NCBI GenBank assembly: GCA_936924235.1
Contig: CAKZHN010000523.1
Span: 1-46,224, forward strand
Direction of reading: 5' to 3'
DNA from: an uncultured Rhodoplanes sp.
GTDB lineage: Bacteria > Pseudomonadota > Alphaproteobacteria > Rhizobiales > Xanthobacteraceae
DNA length: 46,224 nt
A model generated the notes under the pieces. The model worked only from the letters and a program-made list of their open reading frames with translations, searched no databases and was not told the origin of the DNA. The translations under genes and the position numbers were made by a program. This document shows positions 6,710 through 16,952 of the stretch, one piece after another. The first letter of the stretch is position 1; each line of letters begins with the position of its first letter.

Positions 6710-7633
6710 ATGATTCTCGACTTCCACACCCACGTCATGCCGCCCGAATTTGCGGCCGCTCCGGTGTGGAAGGGCAAGTGCCCGATGACGATCGAGAACG
6801 TGTTCGAGGCCGCCAGGGAGGGCGGCATCGACGCGACGGTGATCAGCACCACGGGCCACATGTTGCGCAACCAGAGCGCCGAACAGCAGCTCAAGACGAT
6901 CCAGACCATCAACCGCTATCTGGCTTCGCTCGCCCACAAGCACGACAACATCTACGCGCTCGCGACCGGGCAGCCGTTCGGCGGCGACAAGTTCCTGCGC
7001 GAGACCGAGCGCGCGGTCAAAGAGGATGGCTGCAAGGGCGTGATCATCCTGTCGTCGCTGCCCGGCCATTATCCGGATGATGACGACGCGCTGCCGTTCT
7101 TCGAGCTCGTCACTGCGCTCGACATCCCGGTGTTCATGCATCCACCGTCGGTCGGGTTCGGCGAGGAGCGGCTCGACATCTATCGCCTGGCGTCGAGCGT
7201 CGGCCGCCCGATGGACGGCGCGCTCGCCATCTCGCGGCTGATCGTGCGCGGCATCTTCGAGAAGTTTCCCAAGCTGAAGCTGGTCGCGAGCCATCTCGGC
7301 GGCGGCATCTGCGACATGATCGGCCGCATGGACTACGCCTACAATCTGCAGGAGGAGGCGTATTTCTTAGGTCCCTACGAGCCAATGCTGATCAAGCATC
7401 CGCCGAGTCATTATCTGAAGATGATGTATCTGGAATCGACCTGCTACTGGGCGCCGGCGGCGCGCTGCGCGCTCGAGACCGTGGGCGTCGATCATTTCAT
7501 CTTCGGCACCGACGCGCCGCCGCTCAAGCCGCTGAAGAAGGCCGGTGTCGAGATCATCAAGTCGCTGAAGCTTGCGCCGCAGGATGAGGCGAAGGTGTTT
7601 TCGGAGAACGCCAGGCGGCTGCTGAAGATTTGA
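6710..7633 (+). CDS. amidohydrolase-family protein (ACMSD-like, amidohydrolase_2)
   Basis: A 307-residue metal-dependent hydrolase or decarboxylase with a TIM-barrel fold. Metal ligands are visible: DFHTH (HxH) at residues 4-8, a His in VFMHPP, a His in ASHLGGG and the Asp of FGTDAPP near the C-terminus. This is the arrangement of the ACMSD/resorcylate decarboxylase branch, whose members act on carboxylated aromatic or acyclic acids. The ATG at 6710 is chosen because the barrel starts there and ggggaga lies just upstream; the frame is open to 6617. It is monocistronic, next to the helicase but with core-type composition. The substrate cannot be named. Confidence 0.88.
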   Translation: MILDFHTHVMPPEFAAAPVWKGKCPMTIENVFEAAREGGIDATVISTTGHMLRNQSAEQQLKTIQTINRYLASLAHKHDNIYALATGQPFGGDKFLRETERAVKEDGCKGVIILSSLPGHYPDDDDALPFFELVTALDIPVFMHPPSVGFGEERLDIYRLASSVGRPMDGALAISRLIVRGIFEKFPKLKLVASHLGGGICDMIGRMDYAYNLQEEAYFLGPYEPMLIKHPPSHYLKMMYLESTCYWAPAARCALETVGVDHFIFGTDAPPLKPLKKAGVEIIKSLKLAPQDEAKVFSENARRLLKI

Positions 7634-7677
7634 ATACGCCAGCGCTGTCCCGCATCACGCGCCACAATGGCGGTGTC

Positions 7678-7781
7678 ATCGCCGGGCTTGACCCGGCGAT
7701 CCATGAGCGGTTGCTGCGAAGGCAGTGTTAGAGTGACCGTCGTTGCGACATCGTGTGGACCCCCGGGTCAAGCCCGGGGGT
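7678..7781. repeat. pair of dispersed palindromes
   Basis: Two 23-base palindromes: atcgccggg-cttga-cccggcgat at 7678-7700 and acccccggg-tcaag-cccgggggt at 7759-7781. The spacer includes gtcgttgcgacatcgtgtgg. The same two-palindrome arrangement, with the shared tail gtgacagtgtgcctgttgcgc, recurs at 8894-9060, on the other side of the Bug gene. Single members occur at 21913, 22258, 33919 and 34005. Confidence 0.85.
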
Positions 7782-7856
7782 GACAGTGTGCCTGTTGCGC
7801 GGGTGCGCTCCAATTCAAGTGCAAATGCTTTGACAATCGGGTTCAGGCACGTGCTG

Positions 7857-8831
7857 TCACTGCGGCGCGAACCCAGCCTCCTTCAGCATCGCACCGGTCA
7901 TTGCGCGATCCCGTTCCAGAAACTCCGCAAACCGCGCCGGCGTGTCGACCACCGCGGCAAGCCCGCGGTCCGTCACATGGCGCTTGCGAAACTCCGGCTC
8001 CTTCATGATGGCCGCCACATCGTCATACACCTTGGCGACGATCGGGCTTGGCGTGCCGGCCGGCGCGAGCAGCGCGAGATAGATCCGCGGCATGCTGTCG
8101 GCATAGCCGAGCTCGGCCATGGTCGGCGCATCCGGAAACAGCGGCGAGCGTTCGACCGCATCGACCGCCAGCGCCACCATGCGGCCTTCCTTCACATACG
8201 GCGCGAAGTTGGCGCCGCCGATGAAGGCGATCGGCGTGACGCCGGACAGAAGCCCGGTGAGCACGTCGCCGCCGCCCTTGAACGGAATGGCGACCAGATC
8301 GGTGCCGTGCCGCTTGTTGAAGCGGTCGAAGAACACGCGTTGGAACGTGCCCGGCACGATGTAGTTCAAAGTCCCGGGCTTGGCCTTGGCGAGCGCGGCC
8401 AGCTCGTCCAGGGATTTCACGCCGAGCGATCCGCTCACCACGATCACCTGCGTGTTGAAGAACAGGTTGGTGATCGGAACGAACGACGCCGGCGAATACG
8501 GCAGCTTCTTGTACAGGAACTCGTTTGCCACCAGGCCCTGGTTGGAGATGATGCACAGCGTGTGGCCGTCGGGCGGTGCTTCGGCGCAGGCGCGGCTGCC
8601 GATGATGGCGTTGCCGCCAGGACGCGGATCGACGATCACGCCCTCGCCCCAGCGCTTGTGCAGCTCTTCGGCGAGCGCGCGCGCGAAAATGTCGTAGGTG
8701 CCGCCGGTGCCGACGTCGGTGATGATCTTGACCGGCCGCGACGGGAAGCTCTGCGCGTGGCCGGTCGAGCCACTGCCGATGAGCCACGCCATCAGGAGGC
8801 TCAGCGTCAAACCGACGATGTTGGCTTTCAT
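7857..8831 (-). CDS. Bug/TctC-family tripartite tricarboxylate transporter substrate-binding protein
   Basis: A 324-residue periplasmic receptor. Residues 1-27 form a signal peptide (IVGLTLSLLMAWLIGSG... ending GHAQ). The mature protein begins SFPSRPVKIITDVGTGGTYD, where the usual P-x-x-x-G-G-x-x-D binding loop appears as DVGTGGTYD. It also has NAIIGS, APPDGHTL and the late DAPTMAELGY-type motif. Family members bind carboxylates such as citrate, nicotinate, glutamate or terephthalate and deliver them to a TctA/TctB permease. No permease gene is near, the usual state of amplified Bug genes in these bacteria. It is monocistronic and flanked by two copies of a palindromic repeat. SD aggag precedes the start. 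Ligand unknown. Confidence 0.92.
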   Translation of the reverse strand: MKANIVGLTLSLLMAWLIGSGSTGHAQSFPSRPVKIITDVGTGGTYDIFARALAEELHKRWGEGVIVDPRPGGNAIIGSRACAEAPPDGHTLCIISNQGLVANEFLYKKLPYSPASFVPITNLFFNTQVIVVSGSLGVKSLDELAALAKAKPGTLNYIVPGTFQRVFFDRFNKRHGTDLVAIPFKGGGDVLTGLLSGVTPIAFIGGANFAPYVKEGRMVALAVDAVERSPLFPDAPTMAELGYADSMPRIYLALLAPAGTPSPIVAKVYDDVAAIMKEPEFRKRHVTDRGLAAVVDTPARFAEFLERDRAMTGAMLKEAGFAPQ

Positions 8832-8893
8832 GCTTCGTGCGCTCCTAGATCAGTGCCCAGCTGGTTTGCGTCACGAGCCACAACGGCGCTGTC

Positions 8894-9060
8894 ATTGCCG
8901 GGCCAGCGCGTAAGCGCCGTGACCCGGCAATCCATGAGCGGGTTGCGGCGAAGTCAGTCGTAAAAGTGTATGTCGTTGCGACACTGTATGGACCCGCGGG
9001 TCAAAGGCGAGCGAAGCGGCGCCGTCCTTTGGACGGCTAGGCCCGCGGGTGACAGTGTGC
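8894..9060. repeat. dispersed palindrome pair with insertions in both loops
   Basis: This is the second copy of the 7678-7781 element. The first palindrome (attgccggg ... cccggcaat, 8894-8931) has a 16-base gc-rich insertion in its loop (cagcgcgtaagcgccg). The second (acccgcgggtcaa ... gcccgcgggt, 8992-9050) carries about 36 bases in its loop, containing the hairpin gccgtcc-ttt-ggacggc. The tail gacagtgtgcctgttgcgc is shared with the first copy. Confidence 0.8.
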
Positions 9061-9741
9061 CTGTTGCGCGAGCGCGCTTCAATTCAGACAGGACGTGCTC
9101 TCACTGTTGACAGACCTTGCAAACAGGGGTGCGCGATTTGCGCTTTTTCCCGCCATGCGTATCGTGCCGCCGCCTTGCTCAATCGAGGGCGTCTTCTAGG
9201 GGCGCTTGGTTGGCGGAGCAGGGTGTGGCGCCTGCAGGCGTGGCTCGCAACCACGTCCCAGGGAGCGAGGTCACCGGCCGCCCCCGATGAGGGGGCCGCC
9301 TTAAGTGGCTGCGACTTGTCGGATGAAAGGCAGCGCCAATGCTGCCTGGATAACGTGAGTGGCTTGAGCCCTTCGGTCCGACGAAGAAGTCCGGTGATCG
9401 CGTCAAAAATCGCCACAGGTGGAGCGCCGGAGGCGCGCGTGCCGGTCACACGGCACGCGGGCGCCTCGAAGAGGTGCCCAGTGTTATCAGCGCCATTCGG
9501 CGCTCCGCCCCCTCATGGGAGGGGAAGGAAAATGAAGGCGCAGCCCCGCGCTTCACTCTGTCAGGGGCCGATGAATCACGCCTGCAACAATGATGATGTG
9601 ACGCGCACATAGGCGAGCGAAGCGACGCCGTCCTTCGTACGGCTATGGGCGAGCGCGGGCTGTTTGACATGTGAATCCAAAATCAACGAGCGCCGCTTCC
9701 ATCGGGGGCGGTGCCGGACGTGTTGAATGGGCGCGGCGAGC
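9061..9741. other. non-coding stretch between Bug gene and mscL
   Basis: About 680 bases without a supportable gene. Open frames exist (plus-strand 9049-9612, minus-strand 9084-9449) but their translations are compositionally odd (Cys-, Arg- and Ser-rich) and match no family I recognise. The loop-insertion minielement of the repeat at 9005-9041 recurs here at 9611-9647 (aggcgagcgaagcgacgcc, then gtccttcgtacggc). Near 9510 is a cccctcatgggagggg palindrome. I read it as intergenic repeat debris. Confidence 0.55.
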
Positions 9742-10155
9742 TTACGCTTTGGCTTTCAGCAAATCCCGGATCTCAGTCAAAAGCACCACATCCGCGGGCG
9801 GCGCAGCGGGCTTCGCCTCTTCCTTCTTCTGCAGCGTGTTGATCGCCTTGATCGCCATGAACAGCGCCCAGGCGACGAGCAGAAAATTGATCGTGATGGT
9901 GAGGAACTGGCCGTAGCCGAGCACGGCGCCCTGCTTCTTGGCGTCGGCATAGGACAGGCCCTGCTGCACCTTCGACGACAGCGGAATGTAGTAGTTGGAG
10001 AAGTCGAGGCCGCCGGTGATGGCGCCGATGATCGGCATGACGATGTCGGCCACGAGCGAGCTCACGATCGCGCCGAACGCCGCGCCGATGATGACACCGA
10101 CCGCGAGGTCGATGACGTTGCCGCGCATCGCGAATTTTTTGAATTCGTCCAACAT
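9742..10155 (-). CDS. mscL: large-conductance mechanosensitive channel MscL
   Basis: A 137-residue inner-membrane channel that opens under membrane tension during osmotic downshock and releases solutes. Family features are present throughout: MLDEFKKFAMRGNVIDLAVGVIIGAAFGAIVSSLVADIVMPIIGAITGG (amphipathic N-terminus and pore-lining TM1), a periplasmic loop with SNYYIPL, TM2 around FLTITINFLLVAWALFMAIKAIN, and the C-terminal helix EIRDLLKAKA. Length matches the family norm (about 136). It is preceded by gaggtgg, a good ribosome site, and stands alone between the Bug gene and ggt, all on the minus strand. Confidence 0.98.
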   Translation of the reverse strand: MLDEFKKFAMRGNVIDLAVGVIIGAAFGAIVSSLVADIVMPIIGAITGGLDFSNYYIPLSSKVQQGLSYADAKKQGAVLGYGQFLTITINFLLVAWALFMAIKAINTLQKKEEAKPAAPPADVVLLTEIRDLLKAKA

Positions 10156-10272
10156 CGCTCCACCTCCTCAAGTCTTTCAGGGCAATTCAACAGGCGCAGG
10201 CCGGCAAGGCCCGCGAGGAAAGCACCTGAAAGTCTAAAGGGTTCCGGGGCGGCGGCAAGGGAGCCTGACGGC

Positions 10273-12009
<1,737 letters not shown>

Positions 12010-12018
12010 GCTGGGAGT

Positions 12019-12987
12019 CTACTCGCTGGCTTCGTCGAGAAACGCCTGCACGGTGCGGAACAGCATCAGGCGATTCTTCTCCAGCATCATATGATGGGTG
12101 GCTTCCGGCAGCATGACGAGCCGTTTTCCCGGAGAATTGATCAGCAGTGGAAAGATCGCCTGCGCCATATACGGTGGCGTGTCGCGGTCCCATTCGCCGA
12201 TCACGATCAGGTCCGGCACGGTGATCCTGGCCGGGTCGTACATGGTCTTGCCCGACGACCAGTACTCCTGCGTGTCCTGCACGGTGCCGTTCGGCGCGCG
12301 CACCACCGGCGGGTTCTGCTTCGCGCCTTCGGGGTCGGTCGCCCAGCTGGCGTCGGCCCATTGCTCGAACCAGCCGGCGGGAATGAGCGAGGCCTTTTTG
12401 TCCTCCGGCACGCCGTTGAGCCAGCGTGCCTTGGCCTGATCGCGCGTCACGATGCGGTAGGCGCCGAGCGGACCCGGCCCGGCGTTGAGCAGCGACGGCG
12501 TCGTGCGCAGCCATCCCGGCGCGTATTGCACCAGCCGCACGACCTTGTCGGGGTTCTGGATCGCGGTGATCGCCATCAGCGAGCAGCCCCACGACCAGCC
12601 GATCAGGTTGAGCTTGGCGATGCCGCGGCGCTTGAGGATGAAGTTGAGGACGGCGGTGATGTCCTTCACGGCGTCGGGCGTGCGCGCCAGCGGCGGGTTG
12701 TTCTGCGGCGGCTCGCTCATCGCCTTGGGCCGTGTCGAGCGGCCATAGCCGCGGACGTCGAGGCAATAGACGTCGTACCCGCGGCTCGCGATGTAATCCA
12801 TCCACGACTGCCCGCCGAGCGGGATGTCGAATCCGGTGTGCGCCGGATAGGTCGAACCGTGCACGAACAGCACGGTGCGCTCGGCCGTGAACACGGCATG
12901 AGAGGCGAGGCGCTTGTTGCGGACGAAGATGTCGATGCCCGGCTCGGAGGGGACCGTCATCTCTTCGGTGACGAGGCTCGCGCTCAT
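12019..12987 (-). CDS. alpha/beta-hydrolase fold protein
   Basis: A 322-residue soluble hydrolase. The nucleophile elbow is GWSWG in NLIGWSWGCSL, the oxyanion segment is VLFVHGSTYPAH, the acid is probably the Asp in GEWDRDTPPY and the catalytic His lies in EATHHMMLEKN. The frame is open to 13278, but the ATG at 12987 overlaps the upstream dehydratase stop as ATGA (12984-12987), deciding the start and showing translational coupling. The substrate is unknown. In this operon it may open a lactone or hydrolyse an ester or amide made or used by the enolase-superfamily enzyme (inference). Confidence 0.9.
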   Translation of the reverse strand: MSASLVTEEMTVPSEPGIDIFVRNKRLASHAVFTAERTVLFVHGSTYPAHTGFDIPLGGQSWMDYIASRGYDVYCLDVRGYGRSTRPKAMSEPPQNNPPLARTPDAVKDITAVLNFILKRRGIAKLNLIGWSWGCSLMAITAIQNPDKVVRLVQYAPGWLRTTPSLLNAGPGPLGAYRIVTRDQAKARWLNGVPEDKKASLIPAGWFEQWADASWATDPEGAKQNPPVVRAPNGTVQDTQEYWSSGKTMYDPARITVPDLIVIGEWDRDTPPYMAQAIFPLLINSPGKRLVMLPEATHHMMLEKNRLMLFRTVQAFLDEASE

Positions 12988-14078
12988 GCGACGCGGCAGT
13001 CCTTGAGGATTTCCGGCCTGAAGGCCAAGCCATGTCCCGGCCGTTCCGGCGCCGTGATGGTGCCGTTGATCACCTTCACCGGCTCGACCCAGAGATCTTC
13101 CGAGAGGCCCATGTCCTCGATCCAGGCGCCGTTCGGAATCGACGCGAGCAACTGCACGTTCAACTCCGGAAACAGATGCGGCGCCATCTGCAGGCCCCAG
13201 GTGTCGGCGAGCACCGAGATCTTGCGCAGGTCGGTATAGCCGCCGCGCATCGGATCGGGCTGCAGGATCGGGCAGCACGGGTTCTCGAAGAACGGCCGCA
13301 GGTCATAGCGCGTAAAATGCGTCTCGCCGCCGACGATGCGGATGGGCAGCGCCTCGGCGACGCGCTTGTAGCCCTTGAAGTCGTCGGCCGGCACCGGCTC
13401 CTCGAGCCAGTAGACGTCGTAGTCGGCGATCTTGCGACCCTGGTTGATCGCGACGTCGGCAGTCCAGCCCTGGTTGATGTCGATCATGATCGCGGTGTCG
13501 GGCCCGAGCGCCTCGCGCATGCGCTTCACGTTGTCGACATCGCCGCGCAGGTTGGTGGTGTGCGCCATCTGCATCTTGATGGCCTTGTAGCCCTTCTGCT
13601 TGTAGTGCAGCGCCTTGGCGATCATGCCGTCGCCGCCCGAGCCGCGGAAACAGCCCGAGCCATAGACCGGCAGCTCGGAGCGCACGTGGCCCCAAAGCCG
13701 GTGCAGCGGCATGTTGGCGCGCTTGCCGATCGCGTCCCACAGCGCGATGTCGAGCGCCGACATCGCCATGGTGACGATGCCGCCGCGGTTGTAGGTGACG
13801 GTGCGCTTCCACAAGTCAGTCCAGATGCCCTCGACCGCGGTGGCGTCCTTGCCGATCACATGCGGCAGCAAGGTCTCTTCCAGCGCCGCGACGACGGTCT
13901 TGAGGCCGGGCCGGAACGAAAAGAGATAGCCCATGCCGACGATGCCGCCCTTGGTCTCGACCTCGAGCACCAGCAGGTTGCGCGCCTCGCCGAAGGCGTG
14001 GCCCTTGAGCCACGGATCGTTGGGCCACGGCACGCGCAGCATGCTGGTGCGGACGGCCTTGATGGTCATGTCGGTCAT
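12984..14078 (-). CDS. mandelate racemase/muconate-lactonizing (enolase-superfamily) dehydratase
   Basis: A 364-residue protein with the two-domain enolase-superfamily layout: an N-terminal capping domain up to about residue 120 and then the barrel. Barrel motifs are AIKMQM with a Lys of the K-x-K/K-x-Q type, MIDINQGW (metal Asp), WLEEPVPADD (metal Glu), VGGETHF (metal Glu) and MAPHLFPE with the C-terminal His. Family members dehydrate sugar acids or racemise and cycloisomerise carboxylates using Mg2+. LQPDPMRGG before the last His favours an acid-sugar dehydratase-like branch, but the substrate cannot be assigned. It lies 3 bases from the upstream binding-protein gene and overlaps the downstream hydrolase by 4. 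Confidence 0.92.
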   Translation of the reverse strand: MTDMTIKAVRTSMLRVPWPNDPWLKGHAFGEARNLLVLEVETKGGIVGMGYLFSFRPGLKTVVAALEETLLPHVIGKDATAVEGIWTDLWKRTVTYNRGGIVTMAMSALDIALWDAIGKRANMPLHRLWGHVRSELPVYGSGCFRGSGGDGMIAKALHYKQKGYKAIKMQMAHTTNLRGDVDNVKRMREALGPDTAIMIDINQGWTADVAINQGRKIADYDVYWLEEPVPADDFKGYKRVAEALPIRIVGGETHFTRYDLRPFFENPCCPILQPDPMRGGYTDLRKISVLADTWGLQMAPHLFPELNVQLLASIPNGAWIEDMGLSEDLWVEPVKVINGTITAPERPGHGLAFRPEILKDCRVA

Positions 14079-14081
14079 TTG

Positions 14082-14987
14082 TCAGGGTCCCGGGCGTACT
14101 TCGTTGAGTTCGAGTTCGACGCATTCATCATAGCGCGGCAGGTGGGCGATGAATCCACCGGAATGCAGGCTGTCGGCGAGCCGCGTGAAACCCTGCTGGT
14201 TCATCGCGGTTTCGCGCGACCACAGCCCGGCTTCGCGATAACGATGAAGCGAGCGCGCCAGGATGTCCTTCGGCACATCGGGGAAGAAGTGCGCGACCGC
14301 GGTGGCAAGCTCCTCGGCCGGATTGGTATAGACCCAGGCCAGCATCTTGGCGGTCGCGCGCGTCATCGCGGCGAACTCGGCGCGGTATGTGGCGCAGGCC
14401 TCGCGCGTCGCGATGAAAGCCGTGTAGGCGGTCGGGCCGCGTGAGCTTGCGGCGTAGAGCACGTCGCCCGCCTTGTCCTGCTCGGCCATCGACACGAACG
14501 GCTCGAAGGCCTGCATCACGTCGAGATCGCCGGCCTTCAATGCATTGTAGTTGCGCGCCATGCCCCGGTCGGCGATGCGCGGCAGCGACATTGGATCGAT
14601 GTTGCTCTCACGCAGATCGTGCTGGAGGCACATCCAGGGCGTCGGCACCTCGGAGACCGAGGCAAACTTCGTGGTTCGAAGCTCGCCGAGCCGGAACGGC
14701 TGTCCGCCGGGTTTGCCGATCAGGAAGAACGGATCGTGCGACACCACCTCGCAGAAACTCACCAGCGAGGAATGCTTGTCCTGGTCGTGGGCCTTCATCA
14801 CCCGCATCGGCCCGCCCCAGGTGACGTTGATCGTGCCGTCGATGAGCTTCGGCACGGCGTCGCCCGGCGCATCCGAAGTCATGAGCTCCACCTCGACGCC
14901 CTCGCGCGCATAGAAGCCGAGTGCGTAGGTCGCGTAGTAGGGCGCATAGAACACGGCGCGGAAGTTTTCCATGAGCCGGATCGGCAT
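14082..14987 (-). CDS. NMT1/THI5-like substrate-binding protein without visible signal peptide
   Basis: A 301-residue protein of the ABC-type nitrate/sulfonate/thiamine-precursor binding class. Seen are the N-terminal FRAVFYAPYYATYALGFYAREGVEVELM, GDAVPKLIDGTINVTWGGPMRVMKA and a middle segment LKAGDLDVMQAFEPF. It starts directly with the mature fold, without a hydrophobic leader, so it may be cytoplasmic, as THI5-like enzymes are, or its start may lie elsewhere. No permease or ATPase gene is near. It is the first gene of the operon leading to the dehydratase, hydrolase and ggt, and is divergent from a Bug receptor (106-base gap). I infer recognition of a small organic substrate handled by the operon. 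Confidence 0.85.
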   Translation of the reverse strand: MPIRLMENFRAVFYAPYYATYALGFYAREGVEVELMTSDAPGDAVPKLIDGTINVTWGGPMRVMKAHDQDKHSSLVSFCEVVSHDPFFLIGKPGGQPFRLGELRTTKFASVSEVPTPWMCLQHDLRESNIDPMSLPRIADRGMARNYNALKAGDLDVMQAFEPFVSMAEQDKAGDVLYAASSRGPTAYTAFIATREACATYRAEFAAMTRATAKMLAWVYTNPAEELATAVAHFFPDVPKDILARSLHRYREAGLWSRETAMNQQGFTRLADSLHSGGFIAHLPRYDECVELELNEVRPGP

Positions 14988-15093
14988 GACTGGGACCTTG
15001 TGGCTCTAGCGTGGACGCGGAATTGCGTTGGCCGGACGGCCGCGGTGTGTCTAAGCTTGCGGGCGCCGGAAGTGTACGACGAGGAATTGCAGG

Positions 15094-16086
15094 ATGAGAA
15101 CCCTGTTCGCCTTCTGGTGTTTCATGCTCGCCGCGCTTGCGCCTGTGGCACAGGCGCAAGGACAGGCACCAGCGCAGGCGCCGGACGGCTATCCCAACAA
15201 AGTGATCACCCTGGTGGTGCCGGTGCCGCCGGGCGGCGCGGCGGATTTCATCGCACGGCTGGTTGGCCAGAAGCTGTCGGATGCGCTGGGCCAGCCGGTG
15301 GTGGTCAGCAACCGCGGCGGTGCAGGCGGCACGATCGCGTCGGACAACGTCGCGAAGTCGCCGCCCGACGGCTACACGCTGCTGCTCAACTCCATCACCA
15401 CCCACGGCATCGGGCCGCACCTCTATCAGAGCCTGCCCTACGACTCGGTGAAGGATTTCACGCCGGTCATCTTCGTGGCCAACCTGCCGCTGGTCATGAC
15501 GATCAACACCGGCCATGCGATGAAATCGGTGGCCGACGTCATCGCCTACGCCAAGGCCAATCCCGGCAAGCTGTCGTTCGCTTCATCCGGCAACGGCGGC
15601 GCACCGCATCTCGCCGGCGAGCTGTTGCAGACGGTCGCCGGCATCAAGATGCTGCACGTGCCCTATCGCGGCAGCGGGCCGGCGGTGGTCGACGTCGGCG
15701 CCGGCCGCGTCGACATCATGTTCGACGCGGTGCCGTCGTTGTTGCCGCTCATTCAGGCCGGCAAGCTCCGGCCGCTGGCGGCGGCGAGTGCTGCGCGTAA
15801 TCCGATCGTGCCGGACGCGCCGACCTTCGAGGAACTCGGCATCAAGGGCATGGAGATTTCGCTGTGGTACGGCCTGGTCGGTCCGGCCGGTTTGCCGCAG
15901 CCGATCGTGCAGCGGCTGAACAGTGAGCTCGGAAAGATCCTGGCGACGCAGGACATTCGCGACAATTTTGTGAAGCAAGGCGCGGTGCCGATGGGCGGCT
16001 CGTCGCAGGACTACGCGGCGTTCATGCGTACGGAATCCGACCGCTGGGGCGAGGTCGTGCGCAGGAACAACATCAAGATCGAGTGA
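15094..16086 (+). CDS. Bug/TctC-family substrate-binding protein
   Basis: A 330-residue periplasmic receptor. The signal peptide covers about residues 1-22 (TLFAFWCFMLAALAPVAQAQ). The mature chain shows YPNKVITLVVPVPPGGAADF, the usual binding loop with PPGGAAD, then GGTIASDNVAKSPPDGYTLL, HVPYRGSGPAVVDV and VPDAPTFEELG, all diagnostic. An SD-like gagga lies upstream of ATG 15094. It is divergently arranged from the NMT1-like protein gene, so the two may be controlled from the shared 106-base region. As with the other two Bug genes in this window there is no tctA/tctB. The ligand is probably a carboxylate, not identifiable from sequence. Confidence 0.95.
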   Translation: MRTLFAFWCFMLAALAPVAQAQGQAPAQAPDGYPNKVITLVVPVPPGGAADFIARLVGQKLSDALGQPVVVSNRGGAGGTIASDNVAKSPPDGYTLLLNSITTHGIGPHLYQSLPYDSVKDFTPVIFVANLPLVMTINTGHAMKSVADVIAYAKANPGKLSFASSGNGGAPHLAGELLQTVAGIKMLHVPYRGSGPAVVDVGAGRVDIMFDAVPSLLPLIQAGKLRPLAAASAARNPIVPDAPTFEELGIKGMEISLWYGLVGPAGLPQPIVQRLNSELGKILATQDIRDNFVKQGAVPMGGSSQDYAAFMRTESDRWGEVVRRNNIKIE

Positions 16087-16107
16087 ATGCGGTCTCACAC
16101 CGCGGTC

Positions 16108-16206
16108 ATTCCGGGGCGCGCCGAAGGCGCGAACCCGGAATCCAGAACATCGGGACTGTTTGCGTTTCTGGACTCCGGGTTCACGCGCTGCGCGCGTGCC
16201 CCGGAG
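16108..16206. repeat. paired dispersed palindromes with hairpins in their loops
   Basis: Two facing palindromes: attccgggg...cccggaat (16108-16141), whose loop is itself a hairpin cgcgcc-gaa-ggcgcg, and actccgggt...ccccggagt (16172-16206), whose loop contains cacgcgc-tg-cgcgcgtg. The outer segments (ccagaac / tttctgg) also pair, so the whole can fold as one nested structure between convergent genes. It belongs to the same general class as the other palindromes. Confidence 0.75.
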
Positions 16207-16224
16207 TGGCGTCCTGCCAAGCCT

Positions 16225-16872
16225 TCAGCGCGCCTGCTTGTGATACACCGCGTTCGGCCGCATGTCGGTGGCCGACGCCAGGCGGTTGCTCATGTTGTAG
16301 AAGCCCGCGACCGCGGCGATATCCCAGATGTCGCGATTGCTGAAGCCCGCCTCGCGCAGCGCCTCGCGGTCCTCTTCCTCCATCGCCCACGGCTCGGCGG
16401 TGAGCTTTACCGAAAAATCCAGCATCGCGCGATGGCGCTTGGAGAGCCGCGCGGCGCGGTAGTTCATCACCATCAGCTCGCCGAGCGCCGGATCGCCCGA
16501 CAGCGCGCGCACCGCAGCGCCATGGGCGACGAGGCAGTAGTAGCACTTGTTGTGCGACGACACCGCGACCGCGATCATCTCGCGCTCGAGCTTGCTGAGG
16601 CCCGACGGCGCCAGCATCAGGTCGTTGTACATCGCAACGAACGGCTCGAGCTTGGCGTTGTCGAACGCGTAGGCCGCGAGCACGTTGGGCACGAAGCCGA
16701 GCTTCTCCTGGCACTTGGCGAAATAGCCTTCCATCGCCGGCGAGAGATTGCCGCGCTGCAGCGAAAGCGCGGTGATTTCGGTGTCGTCGGTCGCGGTCTG
16801 GTTCTCGATCGCGGCCGCCGCCTTGCTTTGAACCGCCTTGATATTGCTCGTTTTCCTGCGTTTCGTCGGCAC
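16225..16872 (-). CDS. AhpD-like/carboxymuconolactone decarboxylase family, peroxidase-related protein
   Basis: A 215-residue protein with the AhpD fold. The redox motif CYYCLVAHG at about 110-118 has the CxxC and downstream His of the uncharacterised peroxidase-related branch. The core runs from SPAMEGYFAKCQEKLGFVPNVLAAYA to GFSNRDIWDIAAVAGFYNMSNRLA. The first 40 residues are an unconserved K/A-rich extension. The start codon is GTG at 16872, supported by gggag six bases upstream. It is expected to be cytoplasmic and to act in thiol-dependent peroxide or alkylhydroperoxide handling, but the substrate is unknown. It diverges from the glutamate dehydrogenase gene with a gap of about 80 bases. 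Confidence 0.88.
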   Translation of the reverse strand: MPTKRRKTSNIKAVQSKAAAAIENQTATDDTEITALSLQRGNLSPAMEGYFAKCQEKLGFVPNVLAAYAFDNAKLEPFVAMYNDLMLAPSGLSKLEREMIAVAVSSHNKCYYCLVAHGAAVRALSGDPALGELMVMNYRAARLSKRHRAMLDFSVKLTAEPWAMEEEDREALREAGFSNRDIWDIAAVAGFYNMSNRLASATDMRPNAVYHKQAR

Positions 16873-16952
16873 GTCGCTCTCCCGCTTGAGGTCGCGGGAG
16901 CCTACATCCCTTCCAGGGCGATGCGAAACCAGTCATTGCCTTGGCAATTGCC

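Noticed and set aside
9049..9612. 187-codon open frame on the plus strand between the Bug gene and mscL
   Set aside because: It begins inside a repeat tail, has no recognisable domain, has a biased Cys/Arg/Ser composition and ends in repeat sequence. High G+C DNA gives long chance frames.
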